Shown here in pieces: positions 8,176-16,743 of a stretch of DNA of 19,856 bases; positions within the stretch are counted from its first letter, which is position 1, and every line of letters begins with the position of its first letter. The translations under genes were made by a program, and so were the position numbers. The notes below the pieces were generated by a model. The model worked only from the letters and a program-made list of their open reading frames with translations, did no database searches and was not told where the DNA came from. The DNA is from Entomomonas sp945283395 (GTDB lineage: Bacteria > Pseudomonadota > Gammaproteobacteria > Pseudomonadales > Pseudomonadaceae): positions 1 through 19,856 of the forward strand of contig CAMLLC010000025.1 of assembly GCA_946480835.1 (NCBI GenBank), in the 5' to 3' direction.

Positions 8176-10442
8176 TATAAACGGTATTCAGCTGTTAACT
8201 GTGCGCCTTGTCCAACACCAGGAACACCGAAGCCACGACCATTGTATTGACGCCAGTAATGTTTGTTGAAGATATTGTTAATGTTCAAGCGTAAATTAAG
8301 ATTTTTATTAGCTTGCCATTCAACAGCGGTATCATGGACGCTATAGCTAGGCACTTTTATAGCTGTATTTTTTGCCATATTCACTCCCCTAGTAGGAGGT
8401 ATTGCTCTTTCATCTACATAACGAATACCATAGCTAATAGCTATATTTAATGGCAGTTGGTAAGTAGTCCATAAATTAGCCATATTGCGAGGAGTATTAG
8501 GTAAGGTAATCCCGTTGTCCCAACCTTTTTGGCCTTTAATTTCACTATCCATATAGGCATAGCCAGCATATACTGACCATTTGTCCGTTATATTGCCAGT
8601 TGCTCCTAACTCAATGCCTTTGGTACGCCGTTTGTAATTAGAGCTAGTTTTTTCTACTTCGTCATACTCAGTGGCATCTAATAGAGTTCTGAAAAGAGCG
8701 GTAGATAATGATAATCGTTCGTTGAATAAATCCCATTTAGTGCCTAGTTCGTAAGTTTTTCCTTTAATAGGGGATAAGTCGTCACCTAAACTACCTGAGG
8801 TGATAATACGGATGGATTGGGGTTGTCTAGCTGTGCTAAAACTAGCATAAATGCTACCATATTCAACGGGTTTAAAAATAAGAGCAGTACGGTAACTAAA
8901 TAATTTATCATTATTTGTATCCTTGTCATTATCTTGCCACAATCCTTGTTTAGAAATTTGCTTATTTTTAGTAATATGTGCTTTATAGTGATCTTGCCGT
9001 GCCGATAAATCTAGTTGCCAGTGTTTGTCAAATTTAATGTTATCCATAACATAGAAGGCTTTAGTAGTAGCATCAGCCTTTATTTTGCTACTATACCCTA
9101 TATCTTTATTGCCCCAAAATTTTGAGGGTGGTTTACTAGGATCTATAGCTACAGCGTTTGGGTTATTTGCTGTTACATCGTATAATAACCCTCCAGACCT
9201 ATAGTCAAGGTATTCTTTAGTTAGTTCCATACCTGTAACGAGGGTATGCTTAATACCGGCTGTATCAAATTTCCAAATAATATTAGATTGATTACTGTAG
9301 GTTTGTGTATCAGTGTGACGTGCTACCCCTCTTAATCGGCGCAATGAACCATTGTTGTCAAAAATTGGCCCTTTTCCATGAGGAGTCATTGCACCTACAG
9401 GAAGATTTTTTTTATAATGGGCGCCACTAGGCGTAGTGACAACATAAGTGCGTTGTAATTGTGACCAAACAGCTTGATTATCAAAACTTATTGCATCGTT
9501 AAAGTCATGGGAGAATTTCCATGTTAATCTATCTAAATTCTGATCTTCTCTATCTAAATTTCGATAACCAAAGTATCCATCCCATTTAACTCCCGGCACT
9601 TTTCCAGGCCGTCCTCCATTTGCACGAGGATTACCACCATTGTGTTGGGTCGGGATACCATAATCATAATTGCCATTATCAGTTAAATGTTCATAAGCAA
9701 ATACATTGCGGGTGTCTGTATTTAGCCCAAAGGCGATTGACGGAGCGAATCCCCATCGATCTCTTTGTATCCAGTCGCGACCATCTACTCCAGCACTATG
9801 CCACATCATATTCAAACGAACAGCAGTGCCTGAAACGTTGTCTATAATTTTATTACCATCAAAAGTAGCGCGCTTATAATCTGCTGTACCTATCCCGCCT
9901 GAGAAAGTGGCAAAATCTTCTAGTTTAGGTGTTTTATTTACTAAGTTGATGGCACCGCCTATAACTCCTGCCCCCCAGGCAGCAGAACTGGAGCCTTTAA
10001 TTACTTCTACTTGCTCTATATTGAACATATCAGAACGAGTATAAAAAGCAGAGTCTCTTACACCATCAATATAAACATTAGAACCACCGTAGGAACCGCT
10101 ATTGAAGCCACGTATATTGATGCTATCGCCTACCCCCCCAGCTCCTTCTCCTGAATTAAAAGTAACACCAGGGACATTTTGCAATACTTCTTCTAGCGAT
10201 TGGGCATTTTGTTTCTCAATAACTGCTTTTGGAACTACAGCTATACTCTGGGGGGTGTCTCTTAAAGGTTGGGTATATTTGGAGGAAGACAGTTTTTTAG
10301 TTTGATAAGATGATTCTTGTTGGCCTTCCACCGTTAATGTATCTAATGTTATAGAATCATTGGAAGTATCTGCGTGTCCTGCAAAAGGCAAGCTTGCAGA
10401 GGCCATAGCTATACCTAGTGATGTTTTTGAATATTTCTTCAT
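8175..10442 (-). CDS. piuA: TonB-dependent catecholate siderophore receptor (PiuA/Fiu type)
   Basis: This is a 755-residue outer-membrane receptor. Residues 1-24 are a signal peptide (cleaved near GHA|DT), and DTLTVEG (about 34-40) is a likely TonB box. The plug domain covers about residues 55-175 (RDTPQSIAVVPKAVIEKQ, SLEEVLQNVPGVTF, INIRGFNSG, NVYIDGVRD, IEQVEVIKGSSSA, GGAINLVNKTPK). A 22-strand-type barrel follows, and the C-terminus (NINNIFNKHYWRQYNGRGFG, ending in AEYRL) is typical except that the last residue is Leu rather than the usual Phe. The linked Sel1 and piuC genes point to the PiuA/Fiu group, which takes up ferric catecholates and monomeric catechol compounds. The exact siderophore is not shown. 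A Fur-box-like palindrome lies 114 bases upstream of the start. It is full length and intact. Confidence 0.92.
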   Translation of the reverse strand: MKKYSKTSLGIAMASASLPFAGHADTSNDSITLDTLTVEGQQESSYQTKKLSSSKYTQPLRDTPQSIAVVPKAVIEKQNAQSLEEVLQNVPGVTFNSGEGAGGVGDSINIRGFNSGSYGGSNVYIDGVRDSAFYTRSDMFNIEQVEVIKGSSSAAWGAGVIGGAINLVNKTPKLEDFATFSGGIGTADYKRATFDGNKIIDNVSGTAVRLNMMWHSAGVDGRDWIQRDRWGFAPSIAFGLNTDTRNVFAYEHLTDNGNYDYGIPTQHNGGNPRANGGRPGKVPGVKWDGYFGYRNLDREDQNLDRLTWKFSHDFNDAISFDNQAVWSQLQRTYVVTTPSGAHYKKNLPVGAMTPHGKGPIFDNNGSLRRLRGVARHTDTQTYSNQSNIIWKFDTAGIKHTLVTGMELTKEYLDYRSGGLLYDVTANNPNAVAIDPSKPPSKFWGNKDIGYSSKIKADATTKAFYVMDNIKFDKHWQLDLSARQDHYKAHITKNKQISKQGLWQDNDKDTNNDKLFSYRTALIFKPVEYGSIYASFSTARQPQSIRIITSGSLGDDLSPIKGKTYELGTKWDLFNERLSLSTALFRTLLDATEYDEVEKTSSNYKRRTKGIELGATGNITDKWSVYAGYAYMDSEIKGQKGWDNGITLPNTPRNMANLWTTYQLPLNIAISYGIRYVDERAIPPTRGVNMAKNTAIKVPSYSVHDTAVEWQANKNLNLRLNINNIFNKHYWRQYNGRGFGVPGVGQGAQLTAEYRL

Positions 10443-10555
10443 TTTAGTTAACTCATTAATTACAAGTTATATTACTGTGGTATTTATTGGAGAGAATAAT
10501 GTTCGCTATCAGAATAGTTATTAATAAATAACCTATGCTTTATAGGAAAATTAAA

Positions 10556-10574
10556 TATAATGATTATCATTTAG
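10556..10574. promoter_or_regulatory. Fur box upstream of piuA
   Basis: TATAATGATTATCATTTAG matches the 19-base Fur consensus GATAATGATAATCATTATC at 14 or 15 positions, including the central ATAATGAT.ATCATT block. It lies 114 bases before the receptor start codon, where a Fur site controlling the receptor-Sel1-piuC operon would be expected. Iron-dependent repression is inferred from the site and the gene content. Confidence 0.75.
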
Positions 10575-10923
10575 ATTTGCAATATATTTATTATTTATTA
10601 TGCTATGCACTTAGATTCAAAAGAATCTGATAAAGTATTAATACTATAAATAATTTGCTGATTTCTTACAATATTTAATAAGTTATTTGAGTATTTATGT
10701 TTCTAAGAAGGTTAGTTAAATTGATAAATTAATCAGACATAAAGGGAGTGTAGTTAAATGAAAGTATATAATATGAGTTTACAATTAGTAATGCTTTGCG
10801 TGCTAATAATCTAAACCTAATAATAGGTATTTAGATGATTTGTTCATGTTAAAAGCAGAAATAATACTAAGCAATTGTTGAATCATCTTTCATCTGATAG
10901 CTATAACTATTTCTTAAGACGTT

Positions 10924-11040
10924 ATGACGTGCTTTTTTATATTTGCTCAGTTGGAAAATATTAACGCTTTGATTAATGCTTCCTATCGTGAGAGGAAAAG
11001 GAATTTTTATTCCCAATTTATTAATTATTTCACTAATTAG
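10924..11040 (+). pseudogene. Possible N-terminal remnant of a GNAT acetyltransferase
   Basis: ATG 10924 opens a 38-residue frame containing ENINALINASYRERKRNFYS, which resembles the first helix of GNAT-fold acetyltransferases (a D..ALINAAYR-like pattern). No acetyl-CoA motif (R/Q-x-x-G-x-G/A) follows before TAG 11038-11040 or in other frames up to sbp. There is no clear ribosome site. It is most simply the stub of a deleted gene, but a chance likeness cannot be excluded because the match is short. Confidence 0.3.
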
Positions 11041-11153
11041 CTTGTTATAGTGTTTGATGAATTGGATATTTAGTTATAAATATTAGTTATATTTATTAGC
11101 TTTAATTTTCACGTATACTGATATTCATTACTGTTTAACAAGGTTTGTTTATT

Positions 11154-12152
11154 ATGAAAAAATGGCTGTTAGCATCTTTTTTAGCTATAGGACTGTCTTT
11201 TTCAGGAGTGGCTTTAGCTGATACGTTGTTGCTCAATGTTTCTTATGATGTGATGCGTGATTTCTATAAAGATTATAATCCAGTGTTTGAAAAGCACTGG
11301 AATGCAGAGCACCAAAATAATAGGATAAAAATTCAAATGTCGCATGGTGGCTCAAGCAAGCAAGCAAGAGCTGTCATAGATGGTTTAAAAGCAGATGTGG
11401 TTACCATGAATATGGCAACCGATATAAATGCTTTAGTTAGTCATGGCAATTTACTGCCTGCTAATTGGCAAACCTTACTACCTAATAATAGTTCACCTTT
11501 TACCTCAACAACGGTATTTATTGTACGTAAAGGTAATCCTAAACAACTTAAAGACTGGCCTGATTTAATAAAAGAAGGAGTAGAAGTGATTGTTCCCAAT
11601 CCAAAAACATCAGGTAATGGTCGCTATACGTATCTCTCAGCATGGGGTTATATACTTAAACAGGGTGGTGATGAAGAAAAGGCAAAAGCCTTTGTTGGCG
11701 AGTTATTTAAGCATGTATTAGTGTTAGATACGGGAGGTAGAGCGGCTACTTCAACTTTTATGCAAAATCAACAAGGTGATGTTTTGATTACCTTTGAAAA
11801 TGAAGCTGAAATGATTGCTAAAGAATTTGGTAAAGGTAGTTTTGAAGTCATTTATCCAAGTGTTTCTGTCGAGGCTGAACCATCCGTTGCGATTGTAGAA
11901 AAAGTAGTAGAGAAAAAGCAAACTAAAGTACCAGCTGAAGCCTACTTAGCATATTTGTGGTCTGATGAAGCTCAACGTATAGCTGCTAAAAACTATTTAC
12001 GTCCAAGAAACCAACAAATGTTAGCTGAATTTTCTGATAGATTTCCAAAAGTAGAACTTTTAGAAGTAGCAAAAACATTCGGCAATTGGGATGATATTCA
12101 AAATAAACATTTTGCTGATGGCGCTATATTTGACCAAATTTATACCCATTAA
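11154..12152 (+). CDS. sbp: Periplasmic sulfate-binding protein
   Basis: This is a 332-residue protein of the Sbp/CysP family (E. coli Sbp is 329). Residues 1-22 are a signal peptide (MKKWLLASFLAIG..., cleaved at ALA|DT). Family motifs include LLNVSYDVMRDFYKDYN, SHGGSSKQARAVIDGLKADVV, NPKTSGNGRYTYLSAWGY and the C-terminal AYLAYLWSDEAQ and RPRN. It captures sulfate (or thiosulfate) in the periplasm for a CysTWA-type ABC importer. The ATG at 11154 is preferred over an upstream in-frame TTG because it gives a proper signal peptide and has AAGG at 11140-11143. No permease or ATPase gene is adjacent, unlike the usual sbp-cysTWA order, so partners must be elsewhere or absent. Confidence 0.93.
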   Translation: MKKWLLASFLAIGLSFSGVALADTLLLNVSYDVMRDFYKDYNPVFEKHWNAEHQNNRIKIQMSHGGSSKQARAVIDGLKADVVTMNMATDINALVSHGNLLPANWQTLLPNNSSPFTSTTVFIVRKGNPKQLKDWPDLIKEGVEVIVPNPKTSGNGRYTYLSAWGYILKQGGDEEKAKAFVGELFKHVLVLDTGGRAATSTFMQNQQGDVLITFENEAEMIAKEFGKGSFEVIYPSVSVEAEPSVAIVEKVVEKKQTKVPAEAYLAYLWSDEAQRIAAKNYLRPRNQQMLAEFSDRFPKVELLEVAKTFGNWDDIQNKHFADGAIFDQIYTH

Positions 12153-12161
12153 TTATTAATC

Positions 12162-12188
12162 ATAAGCTAGGTCGCAAGCCTAGCTTAT
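12162..12188 (+). terminator. Hairpin after sbp
   Basis: ATAAGCTAGG and CCTAGCTTAT form a perfect 10-bp stem around TCGCAAG, 10 bases after the sbp stop. The following sequence (TAAGTTGTTATCTC) is only mildly T-rich, so termination may be partial, letting some transcripts continue into the small membrane protein gene. Confidence 0.6.
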
Positions 12189-12208
12189 TAAGTTGTTATC
12201 TCTAGTTT

Positions 12209-12505
12209 ATGAAAAAATTATTTACTATTTCATTAATTATTATAGGCGCAGTAATAGGCTTTATTTTAGGGATGACTATGACATTTGCGATGAATAGTAG
12301 CTCTTTTTTGATACTTGCCGCTTTATGTATGGTATTTGCTATTGTGGGGGGGGTAGGTTTGGCTAAGCTGGCGTCTTACTTAGATGGTTTAGAAATCGAT
12401 ATACAAAAGATATTAACTATACTTTGTGCATTAGTTGCAATAATACTTCTGTTATTTTTAGTAGTATCTTTATTAATGTTAAAAAGTTATTATCAGATTT
12501 ATTAG
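12209..12505 (+). CDS. Small three-helix membrane protein, unknown function
   Basis: This predicted 98-residue protein is mostly hydrophobic. Likely membrane spans are residues 5-27 (FTISLIIIGAVIGFILGMTM region), 33-53 (FLILAALCMVFAIVGGVG region) and 67-92 (ILTILCALVAIILLLFLVV region), with a short acidic stretch (YLDGLEIDIQK) between the second and third. No family was recognised. There is no convincing Shine-Dalgarno sequence before the ATG. It lies 56 bases after sbp on the same strand, separated by a hairpin. The hydrophobic periodicity and good length in AT-rich DNA support a real gene, but expression is unproven. Confidence 0.6.
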   Translation: MKKLFTISLIIIGAVIGFILGMTMTFAMNSSSFLILAALCMVFAIVGGVGLAKLASYLDGLEIDIQKILTILCALVAIILLLFLVVSLLMLKSYYQIY

Positions 12506-12669
12506 CGCTCTTAACTTATCACAAGAAAAATAGGCACTTTCCTATTAGTTAAAATCTATTAACGGCTAGATCGTTTTTATTAGTGATTTACTAGTAGTAA
12601 GCAGTATTATAGCAGCTTGCTATAGTTAGCTATTACTCAAAGAAGCGTTTAATATATTTATAATAACGA

Positions 12670-12690
12670 CCTAGCCTTGGCAAGGCTAGG
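12670..12690 (-). terminator. Terminator-like hairpin after pykA
   Basis: On the minus strand CCTAGCCTT, GCC loop and AAGGCTAGG form a perfect 9-bp stem 19 bases after the pyruvate kinase stop codon, followed by TCGTTATTATAAAT. The T-run is interrupted. It faces the small membrane protein gene and may serve both converging transcripts. Its arms share CCTAG/CTAGG with the hairpin after sbp. Confidence 0.65.
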
Positions 12691-12709
12691 AAAAGCGAAA
12701 AGCAGTTAG

Positions 12710-14161
12710 TTAAACTATTAAATCACCTACCCGATAGATTTTCATTGTATTAGTACCATCACGCCTAGTATAACTATCGCCACGAGTTAGAATAACCCAG
12801 TCGCCATCCGTTACTTCGCCTCTTTTTACCAGCTCATCTACAGCTGCTTGACTTACCTTACTTTCAGGCAAGGCTGCTGGATCAAAGGCTATAGGTTGGA
12901 CTCCTCTAAATAATGTGGCGCGGCCTTGCGTTTCAGCTTTAGGAGAAAGCGCAAAAATAGGTACAGAAGAACGGATTCGGGACATAATTAAAGGAGTATA
13001 ACCACTATCAGTTAAACTAATGATGGCCTTCACCCCTGGGAAATGATTAGCAGTATACATAGCAGCCAAAGCAATACTTTCATCCCAACGGTTGAAAGTT
13101 TCTCCTATTCTGTGATTAGAGCGCCGCGCAATAGGATTTTTTTCTGCGCCTAGGCATACTCTTGCCATTGCCTTTACTGCCTCAATAGGATAATTACCAG
13201 CGGCACTTTCAGCTGACAACATAACCGCATCAGTATAATCGAAGACAGCATTAGCTACGTCTGAAACCTCAGCTCTTGTCGGCATAGGATTGTTTATCAT
13301 AGACTCCATCATCTGAGTAGCCGTAATTACTAATTTATTATTATGACGGGCATGATGGATAATCTTTTTTTGAATACCTACTAGTTCAGCATCACCAATT
13401 TCAACACAAAGATCGCCTCGAGCAACCATTACTCCATCACTTGCTATAATTAAACCATCTAGGGTTGCGTCATCCATAACGGCTTCAGCGCGCTCTATTT
13501 TAGCTATCAACCAAGCTTTGCTCCCAGCTTCTTCTTTTAACTGACGGGCATAAGCCATATCCGAAGCATCGCGAGGAAAAGAAACGGCTAAGTATTCCAA
13601 TTGTAATTCTGCAGCTAGCTTGATATTTTGTTTATCTTTCTCAGTAAGAGCTGGAGCTGTTAAACCGCCACCTTTACGATTAATACCTTTATGATCAGAA
13701 AGAATACCTCCTATTAATACCTTACAAATAAGTTCTTCTTTAGTGACTTGCTCCACTAGCATAACTATGCGGCCATCATCTAATAACAACTCATCACCTT
13801 TGCTGCAATCCTTAACTAGATCAGGGTAATCAATCCCTACTACTTCTTTAGTGCCTGCATCTCTTGGATGTTTTACTGAAAAGCGAAAAATATCTCCCTC
13901 TTTCAATTCAATACTTTTATTTTTAAATTTAGCAATACGTATTTTGGGCCCCTGTAAATCACCCAATAAACCAACAAACTTATTATGTTTTTTAGCTAAA
14001 CTTCTTACTAATTCTGCTCGTGCTTTGTGCTCTTCAGGAGTGCCGTGCGAAAAATTAAGACGAGCCACATCTAATCCTGCTAAAATGAGCTGTTCCAAAA
14101 CCTCAGGTGAGCTACTTGCTGGACCCAGAGTAGCAACTATCTTGGTACGACGATTAACCAT
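12710..14161 (-). CDS. pykA: Pyruvate kinase, PykA type
   Basis: This 483-residue protein matches pseudomonad/E. coli PykA in length and sequence: RRTKIVATLGPASSSPEVLE and DVARLNFSHG at the start, GDLQGPKIRIAKF, the catalytic AWLIAKIERAEAV (K221), the MVARGD loop (residues 245-250), and ITATQMMESMI. It converts phosphoenolpyruvate and ADP to pyruvate and ATP in glycolysis, in the cytoplasm. The conserved ARGDLG(V/A)E has Cys252 in place of Gly (codon TGT at 13408-13406), a single-base change from GGT; the rest of the active site looks normal. The start is supported by AAGAAGG just upstream. It is transcribed alone, with a hairpin 19 bases after the stop. Confidence 0.96.
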   Translation of the reverse strand: MVNRRTKIVATLGPASSSPEVLEQLILAGLDVARLNFSHGTPEEHKARAELVRSLAKKHNKFVGLLGDLQGPKIRIAKFKNKSIELKEGDIFRFSVKHPRDAGTKEVVGIDYPDLVKDCSKGDELLLDDGRIVMLVEQVTKEELICKVLIGGILSDHKGINRKGGGLTAPALTEKDKQNIKLAAELQLEYLAVSFPRDASDMAYARQLKEEAGSKAWLIAKIERAEAVMDDATLDGLIIASDGVMVARGDLCVEIGDAELVGIQKKIIHHARHNNKLVITATQMMESMINNPMPTRAEVSDVANAVFDYTDAVMLSAESAAGNYPIEAVKAMARVCLGAEKNPIARRSNHRIGETFNRWDESIALAAMYTANHFPGVKAIISLTDSGYTPLIMSRIRSSVPIFALSPKAETQGRATLFRGVQPIAFDPAALPESKVSQAAVDELVKRGEVTDGDWVILTRGDSYTRRDGTNTMKIYRVGDLIV

Positions 14162-14269
14162 AAAAACCTTCTTATAAAAAATGGTTTCTAATAAAATTGA
14201 CCTATTATAAACGGCCTATCTAACAATATAGATACTTCTTTCTGTTTATTAAGTAAAACTTAAACATCT

Positions 14270-15190
14270 TTAATTGTCAGTTGCTGTATTATGAGGGTGA
14301 ATAACTAATAAATCACATTCAATAGCCTCAAGTACTCGTTCCGCGGTATGACCTATTAAAAGATTATCTAAGCTACCGCGAGCAACAGCCCCCATAATCA
14401 TTAAACCAACTTGATGCTCTTTAACAAAGTTAGGAATAACCTCTTCTGCAAATCCTTCTATTAGAAATTGCTGTTCCTTTGTAATGTCAGGATAATTATT
14501 TAATAGTTTATCGAAAGCATCTTTATGCTCTTTAGTAAAATTCTTCAAATATTGATCATAAGCTTTCGTTTGATCGCCACCGAATAACTGTGGACGAGGC
14601 ATTGCCGCATAACTATGTAAATAATTAGCGGGCATATTAAGGATACTAGCCAACTCCTGTGTTATCTTTATTAGTTCGTTGTCTAAATAAGCAGGCTTGT
14701 CCGAGACATGCATTGGATCTAAAGCAGAACATATTCTATCACCCTCCCAGTCGCTATGTTGCACTAGCCAAAGAGGCGTTACGCTATGGCGGATAAGTTG
14801 CCAACAACTATTAGTTATAAATAGACGCTTTAACATATTTTCTGAATAAGCGCTCTTAAAAATAATATCTGGTTTTAACTCATCTGCATAATCTAATACC
14901 TCCTTGTAAGAAATTTTATTCCAACGAACCGTTGTATTAACTTTGAGTCCTTCATCTCTATAAGGTTTAGCCAAAACATCTAACCATTCCTGCTTATTTG
15001 TTAAAAGCGATTCTTTCCCTTTATTCTCACTAGAACTAAATAAACGAAAACCTTCAAAAGATGAATTATACTCAACTAAAAGTAGTTCTAAAGTTGCAGA
15101 TGCCTGCTTTGCAAGCCAAGCAGCCCTCTTGAGAGCGGGCTGCCTGCCGTGTTTTGGATCAACAACAGCAAGAATTTTTTTAAGTTGCAT
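14270..15190 (-). CDS. uspE: Tandem-domain universal stress protein (UspE-like)
   Basis: This 306-residue cytoplasmic protein holds two Usp domains, about residues 4-150 and 155-302. The first begins KKILAVVDPKHGRQPALKRA and ends in TPLWLVQHSDWEGDRI, with an eroded nucleotide motif. The second ends IMGAVARGSLDNLLIGHTAERVL, close to the G-2x-G-9x-G(S/T) motif of ATP-binding Usp proteins. This is the architecture of UspE, which supports survival under stress and oxygen limitation in related bacteria. GGAGGT immediately before the ATG (15199-15194) fixes the start. It precedes pykA on the same strand with a 108-base gap, so the two are probably separate units. Confidence 0.9.
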   Translation of the reverse strand: MQLKKILAVVDPKHGRQPALKRAAWLAKQASATLELLLVEYNSSFEGFRLFSSSENKGKESLLTNKQEWLDVLAKPYRDEGLKVNTTVRWNKISYKEVLDYADELKPDIIFKSAYSENMLKRLFITNSCWQLIRHSVTPLWLVQHSDWEGDRICSALDPMHVSDKPAYLDNELIKITQELASILNMPANYLHSYAAMPRPQLFGGDQTKAYDQYLKNFTKEHKDAFDKLLNNYPDITKEQQFLIEGFAEEVIPNFVKEHQVGLMIMGAVARGSLDNLLIGHTAERVLEAIECDLLVIHPHNTATDN

Positions 15191-15473
15191 GTGACCTCCA
15201 CGTAAAGAGTTTACTTATAAATTTATAATGATCCCAGATAATTACAACACAACTCATTTCAATGAATCAAAATTACCATTCCATTAATTTATACTCTTTA
15301 TAATAAATTGTACTAATTTTAGTATAACTGTATCAATATAACATAACTAGCCTAGCTGAATTTATTTATTCTGTGAAGATCGCTTTTTTATGTGTCACTA
15401 TAAATTAAGTGATAATTCCACTACTTTTTTTCTCCTAGTTCGTGTATCATTTGCGACTTTCATAAGAATACTT

Positions 15474-15550
<77 letters not shown>

Positions 15551-15755
15551 ATTAAATCAACAAGTTATATTATTTTATATTTCTTCTCAATTTTATTTTT
15601 CTAATTACCGTCCTAATTTCGTCCTAAATTACAAAGTTGTTAAATAATAATTATAAAATATTAGATTTTTATTTTGTGAGTGTAAAAGAATAGCTACAGG
15701 AGCGGTCAATATAAAAAAAGAGGAAACTTTTACATTACCTATTTCTTTATTATCA

Positions 15756-16742
15756 TCAATAATCTGGTCTTACCTCGGGGTTATCCGCATTATAGCCTTG
15801 AGTGGGATGGCGGGGTAAAGGATGATCTTTAAGTAGGTTTGGAAAGGTTAGTTCAGAGTTTGCCCTTAACTGATTATATAAATCACTATAAAAAGCTTCT
15901 AATTTTGGGTCAGGTTGATAGCCAAACTTTTCAGTGTCTTTGTTAAAGATATCAATTAATACCCTAGCAGTTTCTTTACTACCCAAAGAAGCTGCTCTTT
16001 GGAGATAAAAAGCACCTAGTGGATAGTTATCTTTTGCAATTTTGTAGAATCTAGAAACTTGCAATAATGCTTCTATATTATCCTGCCTACCCGCACAACG
16101 AAAGTATTGATCAGCAATATCATCCCGTTGTTCATAGGTAGGCAAACCAAAAGCAAAGTAGTTACCTAGGTAAATTTGGGCTTGTGGGCTACCTAACTCA
16201 GCAGCTCTAAACATATAGGCTGTTGCGTCTCCTTTTTGGGTATTGGGTATATAGCCTTTGCGAATAGCTAACGACCAATTGTAATACCCAATAGGAATAT
16301 CAAGTTCCACCATTTTTGCATAGATGGCCAGTTGTTTGGCTCTGTCTGGTTTAACACCGGTTGGATTTCTTTTTTCAACATTGCCGTTATCATAATCTGC
16401 TTTGCCATAGCCTCCTTTACCATAGAGGATGGCTAGGTTGTTCATCGCTTTCCAATGATTAAGCTCTATAGCTTTTTCATAGTTATTAACAATCGCTGGC
16501 CAATCTTCCCAGCCTCTGGTTTTCTCTAAGCGTCTGGCTTCTTGGTAGTATTTATCCGCTTCTGGAGTAATGACAGGGGTGTGGTCTTTTTCTAAAGCGC
16601 AATGAAATTCTGGATAGTTCATAGGGCTTTTTCCTACTGATTGAGATTGAGTTATTGAGGTATTAGGGTTAGGGTAGTAATAAATACCAAGCGCTATTAA
16701 TATGCTTGCCCCTATTAATGCCAATGAATGTTTTGTTTTCAT
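15756..16742 (-). CDS. Sel1-type T6SS immunity protein (Tli5-like)
   Basis: This is an intact 328-residue protein. An N-terminal hydrophobic segment (residues about 7-22, SLALIGASILIALGIY) would export or anchor it in the periplasm. The body contains Sel1-like helical repeats (AMNNLAILYGKGG, GDATAYMFRAAELGSPQAQI, GNYFAFGL, YPLGAFYLQRAASLGS) and a Pro-rich tail. Its ATG follows the tle5 stop codon after one base, so it was translationally coupled to the effector. Known Tle5/PldA effectors are paired with periplasmic Sel1-repeat immunity proteins that block the phospholipase, and both position and build fit. Unlike the effector and vgrG it shows no lesion. Immunity function is inferred from context and architecture. 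Confidence 0.85.
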   Translation of the reverse strand: MKTKHSLALIGASILIALGIYYYPNPNTSITQSQSVGKSPMNYPEFHCALEKDHTPVITPEADKYYQEARRLEKTRGWEDWPAIVNNYEKAIELNHWKAMNNLAILYGKGGYGKADYDNGNVEKRNPTGVKPDRAKQLAIYAKMVELDIPIGYYNWSLAIRKGYIPNTQKGDATAYMFRAAELGSPQAQIYLGNYFAFGLPTYEQRDDIADQYFRCAGRQDNIEALLQVSRFYKIAKDNYPLGAFYLQRAASLGSKETARVLIDIFNKDTEKFGYQPDPKLEAFYSDLYNQLRANSELTFPNLLKDHPLPRHPTQGYNADNPEVRPDY

Positions 16743-16743
16743 C

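Larger units (their letters stand above)
10443..11153. other. Divergent intergenic region between piuA and sbp
   Basis: This long AT-rich spacer holds the control regions of the piu operon (left, minus strand) and sbp (right, plus strand). The clear element is the Fur-like palindrome at 10556-10574. A 38-codon stretch near 10924-11040 looks like the first part of a GNAT acetyltransferase and is listed separately. A TATACT hexamer at 11114-11119 could be the -10 box for sbp, but no good -35 partner was found. Nothing else was recognised. Confidence 0.5.

Noticed and set aside
10758..10814. Short ORF (MKVYNMSLQLVMLCVLII) with an AAGGGAG-like site upstream
   Set aside because: It has only 18 codons, no family and no conservation evidence; a peptide is possible but not supportable.
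15256..15270. ANR/FNR-like site (TTTCA-N4-ATCAA) upstream of uspE
   Set aside because: Only one half-site fits TTGAT-N4-ATCAA; the other half matches poorly, so it was not listed although anaerobic control of Usp genes is known.
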